DNA from: Lutraria lutraria
Taxonomy: Eukaryota; Mollusca; Bivalvia; Venerida; Mactridae
Length of the DNA: 64,000 nucleotides
Assembly (NCBI GenBank): GCA_964023205.1
Contig: OZ026838.1
Span: 28,795,843-28,859,842, forward strand
Reading direction: 5' to 3'
Shown: piece by piece, positions 34,346 through 46,325 of the stretch
Layout: each line of letters begins with the position of its first letter
Numbering within the stretch: position 1 is the first letter of the stretch
Translations under genes and position numbers: made by a program
Notes under the pieces: model-generated
Databases searched by the model: none
Seen by the model: the letters and a program-made list of their open reading frames with translations, nothing else
What the model was told of the DNA's origin: nothing

Positions 34346-36289
34346 ATAAATACGATTCTTTAATTTAGTGTTTGTCACACATCAGATAATTGGATAATAA
34401 GCGCAGGTGAAAGGCAATTAATCAATTATAATTTGATTATTCCTATAAATAGTTCATGTTTTTATTATTGTCCAAATATTGTTTAGAAAAGTTTAGAATA
34501 GTGTAATTCACGGTCCTGCAGTTTGAACATCTATGAAATATTTATATGCATATAATTAAAGGGGAAAAAAATGTTCCTGATGCTTTGCTAACTTTATTTC
34601 TTATTAAAAATAAAATATAGTCCTAGTTGTAAAATAATGCTAGATCACTTTTTAAAATCTGTTTATTAATTTATTATACAATACTAAGATACGAGTTGAC
34701 CAAACAGCATTACCAATCAATTATTTACAGTCAAATGACTGAACTAAATAAGCCTAATGTGAGGCTTTGTTCCAAAATATGTTACAAACAAGTAATAAAA
34801 ATTACGTTCATCAAAATGTATGCCGATACAAGAACAAAATATTTAACTACGGTACGTGTTAATTGAGGTACTAGTTTACTGATGTACGAGTTGACCAAAT
34901 TCATGTATGAGTTGACTACGGTACATGTTGACTACGGTACGAGTTGGTTGGAAAGCCACCTCACCATAGGCAGTAGTAACAATTTTATATATAATGCAGA
35001 TTTCGACATTTTTAAATTGGTAAGTCATTTGCCTACCCAAGGGAATGGGTTGGGTGCATGAAAATTGGCTCGAAAATCATTTTCATATCTAAATATGCGG
35101 TGGGGTACTATGTTTTGTTCAGTACATATACTATAAAGGTGTATAATTCTTAGTTCCGGTGAATGCACACTGCCGTCAAATTTTTCGTTATAGTTTCCGT
35201 AGGTTTATGAACGATTTTCAGCTGTATAACGTGGCCGGTTCACGGAACCCTGTTTTCAAGGACTGAAGTTTAACCAATATAAGAATCCGGAACATACCAT
35301 TGTATGTTTGTCATATTTCCATAAAAGGGGGGTATGACTTGGCACAACCGGGAGTCGAACCTAACATAGAACAGGGGACTACCGATATAATAACACCTCT
35401 TACTTTAATGTTTATGATCAGACATGCCAACATTACCGATTATCCCCTTTGATTCTAATTATTTGCTCAATAATTGCACATTTTCAACAGCAAACATAAA
35501 ATAGTCAAATCAAGACAAATGCCGCATACCGTACATTACCGCAAATTAGTAAATCTGTGTACATGTATGTCATTAATACATGTTTTGAAAAGGGCCAAAG
35601 GCTATCAATGTCGATTTCCTAATAAAACTCAGTTCGGTTTACTTACTTAAAAACTTACTTACTTTATTAACAAATCGAAACATGCCTAAAGCGAAATTTA
35701 GAAACATACATGTATATAATAAATATAATAATTAAAATAATTTATAATTAGATTCCATATTTCAATACTGTATTGATTCGTTGCTTGTCACTGAATATAC
35801 TTTTGAAGCCTAGAAGTAATGTTATATTACTTAATGTTGAATAAAAGTTGTTGTTGTTGTTATATATTGGGTTTGTAATTTTCACCTTAACTATGGTTGG
35901 TAAATTTAATTTTACCTTAAGCTACAAAAACAACCAAGCACTTGTAATATACAATTATAATTATTGTATTCATCAACTTCTTTATTATTGTAATGGTAAG
36001 AAAAAATATTGATACTTAAGAAAAGCGGTTGTATTAGCGGTACGGTCGTGTTGTCTTATTATTAACGTTAGGTGGAACTTTATTGTACTACTGAATATAC
36101 CCCCAATTAACGGAAATGGTACGCATGATACACATGGGTCAAACTATCGGGCATAACTCACAAACGAGCATGAATGTCTATAGTTTTCTTTTCGTGTTTG
36201 CGGTAGCAAAGGATTGATCTTTATACATGTATATGCAAAGTTTTAAAAAATCTGTCCGTTAGAGTTTATTGTTTATACGTCCTTAAAAG
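34346..36289. other. unassigned non-coding stretch
   Basis: No gene seen. Around 34,690-34,960 the words ACGAGTTGACCAAA / ATGAGTTGACTACGGTAC recur four times at irregular spacing. A tRNA-like fragment at 35,337-35,400 is listed separately. ACTTACTTA-type tetranucleotide repeats at about 35,640-35,670 could be the tail of a decayed LINE. Confidence 0.4.
35337..35400 (-). repeat. tRNA-like fragment
   Basis: Minus strand carries AGGTTCGACTCCCGGTTGTG, a strong box B/T-arm, preceded by a shortened tRNA-like 5' part. Too short and gapped for a tRNA; likely a SINE remnant or tRNA pseudogene. Confidence 0.4.
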
Positions 36290-37110
36290 AAGAATAAACT
36301 TGAAAAAAATAATAAGTTGAGTAAGAATTGACTAACTGAATTTTAAGTTTTCAAATTTAACATCGTTAGTTTAAGCTGGGACCATTATATGTATATTAGG
36401 TTTAAGCGACTTTCAAAACAGTATTCTGTATAGAAGTTAAAATAAAAAACTACTTGTATTCACAGTTACAAACATGAAAACGCACATGATGGTCTGAAAA
36501 GAAAGTGAACCAACCTACCAAAGAATTACAATCTTATCCTGAATGCTAAGGGAATGCCTGTCGAAGCGGAACTGCCGAAACGGGTACATTTACCCCGGCA
36601 CCAAACTAATAAAGTGCAAAAAAATGGAATCATACGCAAATTTACTAACGTCGTGCGGCCAGTCCTATCGGACCTTACATCAGTACATGCAAATTATGGA
36701 GAATTCATTAAAGATTTAAAAATACCAATGCTACAATACTATTTTTCTAATCGAAACAATGCTTAAACATCTTGTGCATATATCAAATATAATTAAATTA
36801 AATGAATACATGGACTGTGTAATCTATAAAATACAAAATATGCTTAGAAAAATACAGTACTTACTATTTAATGAGAGCCAGGAGGTATTTCCATCGAATA
36901 GAAGAGTTCCTACAGAAAGCTAGTTCAATGTACATTTAAAATGAAATAAACGCAAGGCAAAAGTCTCAAAATACATATAAAATAAACACTAGTACAAACA
37001 TTAATTAACTTTACTATTACTTGTTAATTAACAATCCTATTTTACCGAATACATTTTTTATTCTACTCACAATCAGATAATGGTATGTTAATTTTATGTT
37101 ATCAACATCA
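36290..37110. repeat. duplication module B2 (fragment)
   Basis: Aligns with 22,980-23,830 and 49,430-50,280 but is clearly more diverged than these are from each other, so it is the oldest B copy. It includes a decayed version of the candidate exon. Both edges end abruptly against unrelated repeats. Confidence 0.75.
36466..36766 (+). pseudogene. copy 2 of the unrecognised exon, with a nonsense mutation
   Basis: After the acceptor (TGTATTCACAG) the frame reads YKHENAHDGLKRK then TGA at 36,506-36,508 where the sister copies have CGA (Arg), a CpG-type decay. Downstream the frame is open and conserved to TAA at 36,764-36,766: PVEAELPKRVHLP, GIIRKFTNVVRPVLSD, HANYGEFIKDLK. Its silent and whole-codon differences from the 23,177 copy are the main evidence that the family once encoded protein. 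Confidence 0.45.
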
Positions 37111-38890
37111 TAGGCGCTGGTTTCACGTTTTCGTCCGTCCCTTTTGATTTTTCACAGTTCATCACTCTCACAGCAGCCGCAATGTTTTAAGGCAACGGAA
37201 GTATATTTATTTGTTCATTTCCGTCTCATTTATGTACATACTTATAAAATACATCATGTAACAAAACAATTAAAATAAATACACAACCATTCAATCTTGA
37301 ATTATATCTGTGTAGAAATCACAATTTAAAAGAACACACAGAAATATCACAGAACTGGTTCAGGTCAATATCACAGAATTGCTTTTTTGACAATATAATA
37401 CCAATGTTTACACTTAACTGATTGATGGTTTGCCCAGAGTGCTATACGCTTATTTTATCTCATGGAGTCAGTATTGACAAACGAGTCCAAAATGCTGCAA
37501 TGGTTTTCCACTGACGGATAAAGGGTGGTTTCCAACCCATATCACCCGACATGGCTGTATTAGGTATGTACTTTCCGACACCAAGAAAAAAGTATAGCCC
37601 TGTTGTGTACAGTATGTATACACGAGAAAGTATTGTTTTCCCAAATTGCGGTTCCACATGAGATTACTGGCCATACAACCGTCGTATAATTTGGTGAAAA
37701 CGTTAAAAGGTACACCTCCTATAAGCTTACATTTGGCAATGAGAAGACCGAGCGCGCGACCAGCACTCTGATCAACCATCTTTGCAGTGAAACTGTAATC
37801 TAAATGTTCATGAAGTACACGACATAAATAAGTATATTGAACAGTATAATTTAATACACTATCTCCAACTTCAAAAGCAAAAATAGATCTTGGAGTAGAC
37901 TGAGTACGGAAGTACTACGTTGCTCTTATTAACATTTATAGACATCTCATTACGTGTACACCAGTCATTTAACAACAGTTGTAAGACATTTTCGTTCTCT
38001 GCTAATAGTACATTATCATCAGCATACAAGCTAATTCAAACAGTTTCATTGCCTATGTTTACTCCAATGTTAAATGATTTAAGATATATAGCCAAATAGT
38101 CTATAAACAAGTTAAACCATAGGGGAGATAGGATACAACCTTGTCTTAACCTTGATTTAACATCGAACCATTCAGTATTGTGAGAATTAACTCGTACACA
38201 TGACGAAACGGACGTGTATAAAGACTTAATGGCCTGTAACATTTTACCACTTATGCCTAGATCAACCAATCTATTTCATAATAACGAACGATTAATGTAA
38301 TCATAAGCTTTTTTAAAATCAATAAAAGCTGTAAATGTCGATTATTTTAATTTATTACGAGTCTCAACAATACTAGTTTAGGAGGATATCTGGTCAATTA
38401 TTCCTCTATTTTTTCCGAAAACCGTTTTGCTCATCAACCACAATAATATTGGTTTCGGACCTTTGGTCAGTCTGTCATTGAGTATTCTACAATACATTTT
38501 ATAAACAGACGACGCAGGGGCAATTCCTCTGTATACAAGAGGATCCCTTAGATCAAGTGTTGATGATTTTGGTATCGGGTTAATTATATTTCGATCCCAT
38601 AGTGATGGAACAATGCTATTATTGAAACATAAGTTAAATAGTTCATGAAGAAAATATATAGCATTATCATTACATAACACTTCTGCAGGTAATTCATCAA
38701 TCCCGCAAGCCTTTCCAAATTTAGCTTAAGAAACAGCATTTGCAACTTCTACAACAGATATATCATCATTAAAAGCCCTAGTAGAAGCATTATCATTATT
38801 ATCAACATTTACTTCCACGTGTACATTACTATTAACAAATAAAGAACTAAAATCAGTTTTCCATTTGGAAAGTACATCATTTATGGACTG
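37111..38890 (-). mobile_element. decayed LINE, same family as 29,695-34,345
   Basis: Minus-strand fragments from about 38,890 down: SKWKTDFSSLF, NPIPKSSTLDLRDPLVYRGI, FGKNRGIIDQISS, LRQGCILSPLWFNLFIDYLA, an intact YADD box near 38,020 and GRALGLLIAKCKLIGGVPFN, with frameshifts between them. Order and spacing follow the better copy. The 3' limit (about 37,111-37,300) is set only by where B2 homology ends. At 38,890 it joins another LINE in the same orientation. Confidence 0.7.
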
Positions 38891-40834
38891 GAAGGTAATT
38901 GCACAATTTGATACCAGTGAAGGAGAATGATTTTAAACCAAAAGAACCAACATTAGGAACAGAATAACATCCACGGTGATTAATCTGGTGCTATATGAAT
39001 GAACTGAATCTTGAGAAATAAAATGAGTGCAGAGGTACTTCGGGCCTATGATCAAGATTAAGTGCAAAACGTATCAGACCTGTAACTTATTTTTCCAATG
39101 TTTAGTTAAGCCATGATACCAAAAAGAACACCCATAATCAAAATGACACTGAATAAGGGAAGAGACTATAAGCTTTTTCGTTTGTTCATTTAGAAAGCTA
39201 GTTTTCCTATAAAGAAATTTCAGTCTAGCATTAGCTTTATTTATTACTGAACTACCTATTTTATCACAGGACAATGACTGATCAAGTGTGACGCTAAGAT
39301 ATTTAACAGAAGTAGCTGACTGGATAGAAGTTGTATTACAAGATACATTTAATGACTGACATTTTTTTAATTTAAGTTTGGAATCAAAAACAATGGACTC
39401 AGTTTTACCAAGATGCAATGACAGTTTATTATCTATTAACCATGACTGAGCTGATTTTAAATCATCTGCAAGAGCATTCTAAATAACTGATTTGTCTTTA
39501 TCTGCCACAAGTATAGCTGAGTCATCTGCATATAGAAGAAGCTGATTTTTTACAACTGAAGACATGTCATTGACATAAATTAGAAATAAAAGAGGCCCTA
39601 GGATTGATCCTTGAGGCACTCCACAAGACACATTAGCTGGAGTGGAATGTATTCCATAAATATCAACAAGCTGATGTCTATTTGATAAGTATGAATCAAA
39701 CCAGTGTATTACATCTTTTCCAAGACCAAGACATTCAAGTTTCATGGCTAATATAGAGTGGTCAACAGTATCAAATGCCTTTTGTAGGTCAAGTAAAACC
39801 ATCCCAACAAGATTACCTTTATCTAGATTAAAACGTCTGAGATCAGTTAGATGAATGAGACAGGTTTCAGTGGAGTATCTACTTCTGAACCCAGACTGAA
39901 GATTATATAACAAGTCTTTATCATTGAGGTATGTTTCTACTTGGTCATAAACAACCCTTTCAAAAACTTTTGATATTACACTTAGTATAGACACTGGTCT
40001 GTAATTGCCAACTTCAGTTTTGTTGTTTTTCTTGTACAATGGAATAACCCTTGCTGATTTTAAATCATCAGGTACAGATCCTTGTATCAATGACAAATTA
40101 ATAACATGTGTTAGAGGGCCAGCAATTAAAGATGAACCATCAACAATAAATTTTGCAGGGATACTATCCAGCCCAGTAGCTTTATCTGCACTCATCTTAT
40201 TTAAATATTTAAGTACTTTGTTCTCAGAAACAAGAGAGAAGGAACAGTTATTGACCTTTACACCTTTAGCTCAGTAAAATTAAGCGACAAAATCCTTGCC
40301 ATATTTAAACGAAGGTCTGGAAAGTTTTGATACAAGACTAGATGCCACAGTTGTGTTAAACTTATTAAAAGTCTCAGCAACATTTAATTTGTAAAAACAT
40401 AAAAGCAAACTCAACTGCTTAAGATATTTCCATAGAGATTTGGAGTCATTCTTGTTCTCATTCAAAGTGCTAGTAAAATAATCTTGTTTTGCTTTATGGA
40501 CAACAGACTGGGCTTTATTTCTTAACACTTTAAATTTCTCAAAATTGGCATCAGATTTATTTTTCTTAAAAATGTTAAACGCAATATTACGATCTTGAAT
40601 ACTTGACAAAACATCTGCAATCACCCAAGGCTCAGTACGTTGTTTAGTTCGAATTTCTTTAACAGGTGCTACTGAGTTAATGATATCTAAAAGTATTGAT
40701 TTAAAATTATTCCATGCATCAGAAACAGTATCAGAATGTAAAACAGAACTCCAATCTGCATGTAAAAGCTTACTTTTAAATTCTACTTTATTATAGTAGT
40801 CCACAATTACACAATTCAAACATATAAATTTCAA
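38891..40834 (-). mobile_element. 5'-truncated CR1/L2-type LINE with few nonsense changes
   Basis: From 40,834 to about 39,074 one frame runs through, broken only by stops near 40,279 and 40,264 and at 39,479: linker (WVIADVLSSIQDRNIAFNIF), [71 protein letters not shown] (intact catalytic box), then LHLGKTESIVF and VKYLSVTLDQSLS. These are hallmarks of CR1/L2-group reverse transcriptases. The endonuclease is missing. The C-terminal KLxNYLP motif is reached at about 38,900 and then the sequence switches to the other LINE without a 3' UTR. Confidence 0.8.
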
Positions 40835-41269
40835 TCAAGTTCATCCGGTACAATTGCACAAAAAGATAAATTTACGCACAGCATAGAAAACAAACATTTG
40901 TTTATATATTCGCCGGAAGTGATCCGCCAGTATGTTGACTGGTTTTCAATTTTCGTAAAAATACACTGGTTCCCGCGTCGTACTATGTAATGGACGTACT
41001 GAATATGCTAAATGTATAATCGCAGTAATCAGCTCATAACTAGTGCATATAGTAACAAGAAACAAAGAGAAAAAAACAACATTGCAATGAATAGACAGAA
41101 TGCTAAAGTTTTTACATAAAATAAACACAAAAATACCATTTTATCCAATAATTATACATGCCAAAACATCTGTCAGCTAGATAATTACCTGTCCAGCAAT
41201 TTCTTATTTCTTTATAGAACAGTTTCAGTGAGCAAAACATTATAACCTGCCTATGATGCACTGTGTGAA
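40835..41269. other. non-coding spacer
   Basis: Between the CR1/L2-type LINE and the satellite. No frame, tRNA-like box or known repeat recognised. Confidence 0.35.
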
Positions 41270-42020
41270 AGCCATAGAATAATGACAAACATATATAACC
41301 AGATACATATAAATACAATACAAAATCACAAATACACGTTATCATACAGCCAAAAAAACATTCATGCGAAAAATTTGTAACCTGAGATACATATAAATAC
41401 AAAAAAAATACAAATACACTTTATCATACAGCCAAAAAAAACATTCATGACAAAAATATGTAAGACGATAAATATAATACAGTAAAAAATCACGAATTTA
41501 TTTGTACTATACAGTCAAAAACATTCATGACAAAATATGTAGCCAGATAAATATAATGCAATAAAAAATCACACAATTATTTGTACTATACAGTCAAAAA
41601 CATTCATGACAAAATATGTAACCAGATAAATATAATACAATAAAAAATCACACAATTATTTGTACTATACAGTCAAAAACATTCATGACAAAATATGTAA
41701 TCAGATAAATATAATACAGTAAAATATCACACAATTTATTTGTACTATACAGTCAAAAACATTCATGACAAAATATGTAACCAGATAAATATAATACAAT
41801 AAAAAATCACACAATTATTTGTACTATACAGTCAAAAACATTCATGACAATAATATGTAACTAGATAAATATAAATACAATACACTATCAAAAATATATT
41901 TGCACTATACAGTCAAAAACATTCATGACAAATATATGTAACCAGATACATATAAATACAATGCACAATCACAAATATATTTGTACAACAGAGTAAAAAA
42001 AACATTCATGACAAAAATAT
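41270..42020. repeat. satellite array, about 80-bp unit, about nine copies
   Basis: The landmark ACATTCATGACAAAATATGT recurs at 41,358, 41,440, 41,521, 41,600, 41,679, 41,759, 41,838, 41,919 and 42,002, i.e. spacings of 79-83 bp. The central five units are nearly identical and the outer ones are more diverged, as expected for unequal crossing over. The unit also has TTTGTACTATACAGTCAAAA. Confidence 0.9.
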
Positions 42021-42839
42021 GTAACCCGATTGTACTTTACAAACAGAAACATGACACAAATTGTAGCCAGTGCATTGTTTTAGGCGCTTTATCAATCCGG
42101 TATTTGCTTTGTGACATCATCAACCAATCTGTGTCCCATACTTTTCATTTCTATTCCTTATCAGGCGAGATTTATTATTATTGTCTATTGTTTTCATTAT
42201 CAATGGTCTAACTCTCTCTCTTTCTTGGTTGAGATGCGGTGTAAAGCCAAAATCTCATCGTTGGCTACCAAAATATTCTGTTTAAACAATAGGTTACACA
42301 GCTTTCTAACAAAAAAATCCTCATTTCCTCCAGTTTCTTCAGGAATCTCCATTGTCAGCTTTATATTATTTTACAGGAGTATTGCTCATTGTAATTTGTG
42401 CATTTTGTTACCTCCTGCTTTTTGTTTCATTCTGTTGTATTTGCTCCTGAAGCACATCAATTCTTTTCCGTAAAGATGTGGTAGAGGATCTGTCTGTCAT
42501 CAAAACTTAATACTTCTATTTTATCATTTAACTGTTGAGTTTTCTATTCGACTTTTTAAATTTCCTCAAGTATTTTTTTCAAAACCACACATTATGCTTG
42601 ATACATTTTTTGCAATGAGAGCTTCGATATCATCATTATTATCATTTTTAAGGACAATATTAAGACTATTTTTCAGTTTCGTGCATCCATGCGATAGGGC
42701 ATAATACAGTGTGAATAACCCACGTGACCTTTAACGTCACAAATGGGTATTGCGGGAAGCACACATTTGCCTGTATTCTGTATAGTGGCGGCGCCAAATG
42801 CTTTGGGTACAGCTGGAAGTCCGTGTTTTTTTATCATTT
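42021..42839. other. no gene recognised
   Basis: Frames here up to about 120 codons show no family pattern and no paralogous support. The last 100 bases approach the start of module A3. Confidence 0.35.
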
Positions 42840-43295
42840 TGAGCGAATGTTACAGAAAACTCCACAGAGTACAAAACGTGTAACATACACAATTTTCTGC
42901 TTAGCATTCGCTATGTGTCGTGAAAATTGAAACCGAAATAAAATACTTACAGCTTCCTTTTTACTGTCTTCGTGCAAAAAGTGATTCTCTCAATGCACAT
43001 TTGTGACGTCAGAAGTCACACTGATAACAATTAACTGTTATCCACACTGATAATAGCACTGTGGTGTTGAGTATAAACAAGAATGCGACCGTAAAATCAA
43101 GTATTTCATTAGAATGCTCTCGATCACCGAGAGACAGGACAGGTTGTGACGAATTAAGCGAACTCTTCTGTCCGAATAAAGTCATTGTTACGGTAATTCC
43201 TGAATGGTAGTGATGTTAGCCATTGTGTACAGGATTATTGAAAGAGCGTGACTTTCATATACTTGAAAATGTCTAAAACGTGTTAAACTATAATG

Positions 43296-44329
43296 CCCCC
43301 ATCACACCAGAGCACGTCCGCACCACGCTCGCAAATTTGATGGACGTGGCGGGGACGGGGTCAAAATCGAAAAAAATGATGCACTCAGGCTCGCACTACG
43401 TCCTAACAACGTGTTTGCGTATATCACATTCCCAGTAAGTTCATTACACGTGCAGCTTCCAGTTGTCACCAGGTCTATTGCGTTTATACTACGTCCAAAT
43501 TACGTGCTCACTACGTCCATGCAGACTGAACTGCGCTCTGCCTAGGTTCCAATAACGTCCTCATTGCATTCACTAGCTCCGTATGTATACTGTGCCATAT
43601 GTGTCCATTTATATTAACTGGTCATGATGGCGAAACAGAAGTCTTCTTTCTGCTTATAGTCATGCACTAACACAACATAAGCATTGCTTCATGTTTCTTT
43701 TTCTTCTATTTCTTATTTAGAAAACGTCAATATCAGCATCCAAAATGGCTTGTTGTCAGGTGGTACAATAACAAAATGTATTCATTTGCTAACATACATT
43801 TGACTGGAAATGAAAGAATGGTGTATAAATCCAGTTTTTATAACAATTGCTCAGAACCTGACAGGAACGTACTGGTCACCTGTTGCAAACGTACTGAAGA
43901 CGTGACGGAGCAAATTTACAACCTATTGCAGTCTTCTGTAACGTGGTGTGGACGTACTATGGTCTTAGCATACACCTGGTTGAGACATAGTGAGAACTTC
44001 GCTGACGTAACAAAAGCGTAGTAACAACCCAGTGACAACGCGGTGAAAATCGCTTGCTGTCTTTTCAAGTCCGCACCACGCTTCTTCTGCGTCAATGAAG
44101 TTCCAATTAGGTTTTAGTCACGTTCTTACTACGTAAGCACTGCGTTCTAATTTGACCACGTACCCGCCACGTTATTTTTTTGACATGCCAAAAGCCCCAC
44201 AACGTCCTTCACGTCCACGAAGACCATTCCACGCTTGAACCGGTTCCTACTGCGTCCTCATCACGTTAATCAGGTTCTTGCCACGTCCGTAGTGGACGTA
44301 GTGCAAACGTGGCTCTAGTGTGATGGGGG
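43296..44329. mobile_element. 1.03-kb DNA element with about 20-bp inverted repeats, rich in ACGT words
   Basis: Left end CCCCCATCACACCAGAGC, right end the inverse of CCCCCATCACACTAGAGCC. The sister modules show the uninterrupted site (AAACTATAACATTCAAATAG at 27,708; AAACTATAATATTCAAATAG at 55,536). ATG flanks both ends (TAATG before, TATGA after), suggesting a 3-4 bp target duplication. The interior is markedly richer in G+C than its surroundings, with dozens of CACGTCC / ACTACGTCC / GGACGTAGTG words concentrated in both halves in inverted orientation, so the element may fold extensively. No transposase frame. Confidence 0.75.
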
Positions 44330-44690
44330 TATGACATTCAAATAGATGCATTTCATTTACAAAACTTATTTTCGGTTGTAAATCTCATCTATGCTTGTAA
44401 TTATACACATGCGTTCATGTGCAGCAAGTTTCATTTGAACACGTGACCCCTAGGTTATAAAACTTGAGATCAGTCTCATATCTTGTCTTTTAATATTTGC
44501 GTTAATAATTATTATGATCACGTAGTAATTATATTTATTTTATTGACACATCAGATAGACATTATGAATGATCTGGACATGTAATTAAACATTGTTCAAC
44601 CAAAATACTTGAGAATTGAGAGATTGGTTTCTTGCAAAAGCTTTGGAACCATCCTTCATAAAAAGCACTATATATTTTGTTTAGATTTTC

Positions 44691-45208
44691 AGCTCACCTG
44701 GACCATCGTCTCAGTATGAGTTTTCAGGATCGTTGAATGTCCGGCGTAAGTCGTCCGTCCAGTTAGTTTGTTTACACTCTAGCTCTTGACCAATATTCAA
44801 CTAACACGGTCACAATGTATATGACCACGGCCAAGTTCGATCATGGGCGTAATCGGACCGGGGCTTCAAGAGGTATGTGCCCTAGCTCATTTGCTGTATT
44901 TACGCTTGTTTACACTCTAGCGCCTCCATTTCTTCACCAGTCCTTAAGGTATTTACAGTGAATCTGTTTGACCTAAAGGTCTTTGATGAGTTTGAATGTG
45001 GGTGGAATTGAACTAGTACTTTCAGTGTTATGGATCATATTTACACAAAATGTTCATTTACCTACATCCAGTATTTATGAAATTTATAGTTCATTTTGAT
45101 CAAAATCTATATATAAACGGGTTATACGAGATGAAAACTATATCTAGTCAATAATTATAGTGTAGTTGTTCTCAGGTGAGCGATATAGAGCCGTCTAGGC
45201 CCTCTTGT
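44691..45208. mobile_element. 518-bp non-autonomous element with GCTCACCTG ends
   Basis: Starts AGCTCACCTG; the inverse CAGGTGAGC is at 45,173-45,181, followed by a 27-bp extension rich in CTAGGCCCTCTTGT that belongs to the element. A2 and A4 show TTAGATTTTTAATATACTCG without it. The motif 'caggtgagcgata...ggccctcttgtt' is one I associate with abundant non-autonomous elements in bivalve genomes. Internal TTTACACTCTAGC occurs twice. Confidence 0.7.
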
Positions 45209-45839
45209 TAATATACTCAAGGCATTCCGGAACAGTTATTATGCAAAGCTGACATTTCGTAGTGCGTGTGTGGGTGGGTGCGCATAATCCGCGTTAATAA
45301 GACAAAATTAATGTGCTTTTTCTCCTGACAAACCCCAAAAAAACGTTGCTCTCCGCAATTTCTTCTACTCTACAAATAAGTAGATTTCAAATTAATACAG
45401 GAATATGTTTTGTCATTTATAATATATAAAATGTTGAGACTAAGATGTCAATAACAATAGCACATGGACTCATAGTAGCAATGCATTTTGTCACTTTATA
45501 CCTAAAGGAGGACTTATCGGTTTGTTTGTACAACTAACATGTGGTGTCGAACATGATTGCCATGTATGTTACCAACAGAATACAGTGTGTGTTGCATTAT
45601 ATCTGAAATGATCGTAAACTTGTTATTTTTCTTATGTGTTTACAGTAAATGATATAAACGTGTTATCATCTACATTTCTTGTATTTACTCAACACTACAC
45701 ATGTCGACAAAAAACATATCGATCTACAAGAGCAACTGCCACATATACTTAGTAGATTTATCCAATTGCATACAAGCAATGCAATCCATAATGTACACAC
45801 TTCTAACCGTGACCATCTCATGTATCTATTAATTGTATT

Positions 45840-46150
45840 TTTCAGCCCTTTAGACAGTTATGGTCATTTCAGTGCCGCACAGAGAGATAGGAGATGATAA
45901 GATACATGAGAACCGAACATTAATATCCCCACAATTTTAGAAAAGTTTTTCTTTGTTCCTTATCTCGCCCTGTGCAAAATACCGATACTTGCCACACCCG
46001 TTTCCTGTACTTTTATAGACACAGTACCTGGCTCGGTAGCTGGGATGGCGACACTGAAAAAGGTGTCCCTGAGAAATTCGAAAGGCAAAGCCGATAATCG
46101 AACCAACGGCCTTTCGTTTAGTAGTCACCAGCGCGTTACCACTCAACACT
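45840..46150 (-). repeat. tRNA-derived SINE, family A (copy in A3)
   Basis: Minus-strand head GAGTGGTAACGCGCTGGTGA, box B GGTTCGATTATCGG, body with GGTGTGGCAAGTATCGGTAT. Best preserved box B of the family. Confidence 0.7.
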
Positions 46151-46163
46151 TCCACGCGCAATC

Positions 46164-46325
46164 GAACGCAATCCGTGGTTTTAACAACTGTCGTATATCA
46201 TCGTTGATAGTAAATGACATGTTATTTGAAGACAATGAACATCGTTTTAGATTAAATAGAAGAAATGTTATCAAACGGTATTGTCATGCTGTTTGGTCAC
46301 GTAACTAATATCTGTTCTATATCTA
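46164..46325 (+). other. junction sequence between A3 and the duplicated LINE end
   Basis: Not shared with any other module. It has an open frame (FNNCRISSLIVNDMLFEDNE, RFRLNRRNVIKRYCHAVWSR, then TAA at 46,306) of unknown origin. It marks the breakpoint of the latest duplication. Confidence 0.45.

Larger units (their letters stand above)
42840..46163. repeat. duplication module A3, with two transposon insertions
   Basis: Aligns with 27,290-28,890 and 53,840-56,620 once the insertions at 43,296-44,329 and 44,691-45,208 are removed. It shares with A1 the 45,400-45,660 segment lost from A2 and A4. It stops at about 46,163, where A2 and A4 continue toward the GT gene; no GT sequence follows here. 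Confidence 0.7.

Noticed and set aside
41270..42020. CRISPR-like repeat array
   Set aside because: Units are contiguous with no unique spacers, and the genome is eukaryotic; it is a satellite.
42111..42473. 120-codon hydrophobic frame
   Set aside because: Low-complexity T-rich sequence yields Phe/Leu/Ile-rich frames by chance; no conserved motif or duplicate.
43776..44021. 81-codon frame inside the ACGT-rich element
   Set aside because: No family pattern and no paralogous support; likely chance in a GC-richer, stop-poor segment.
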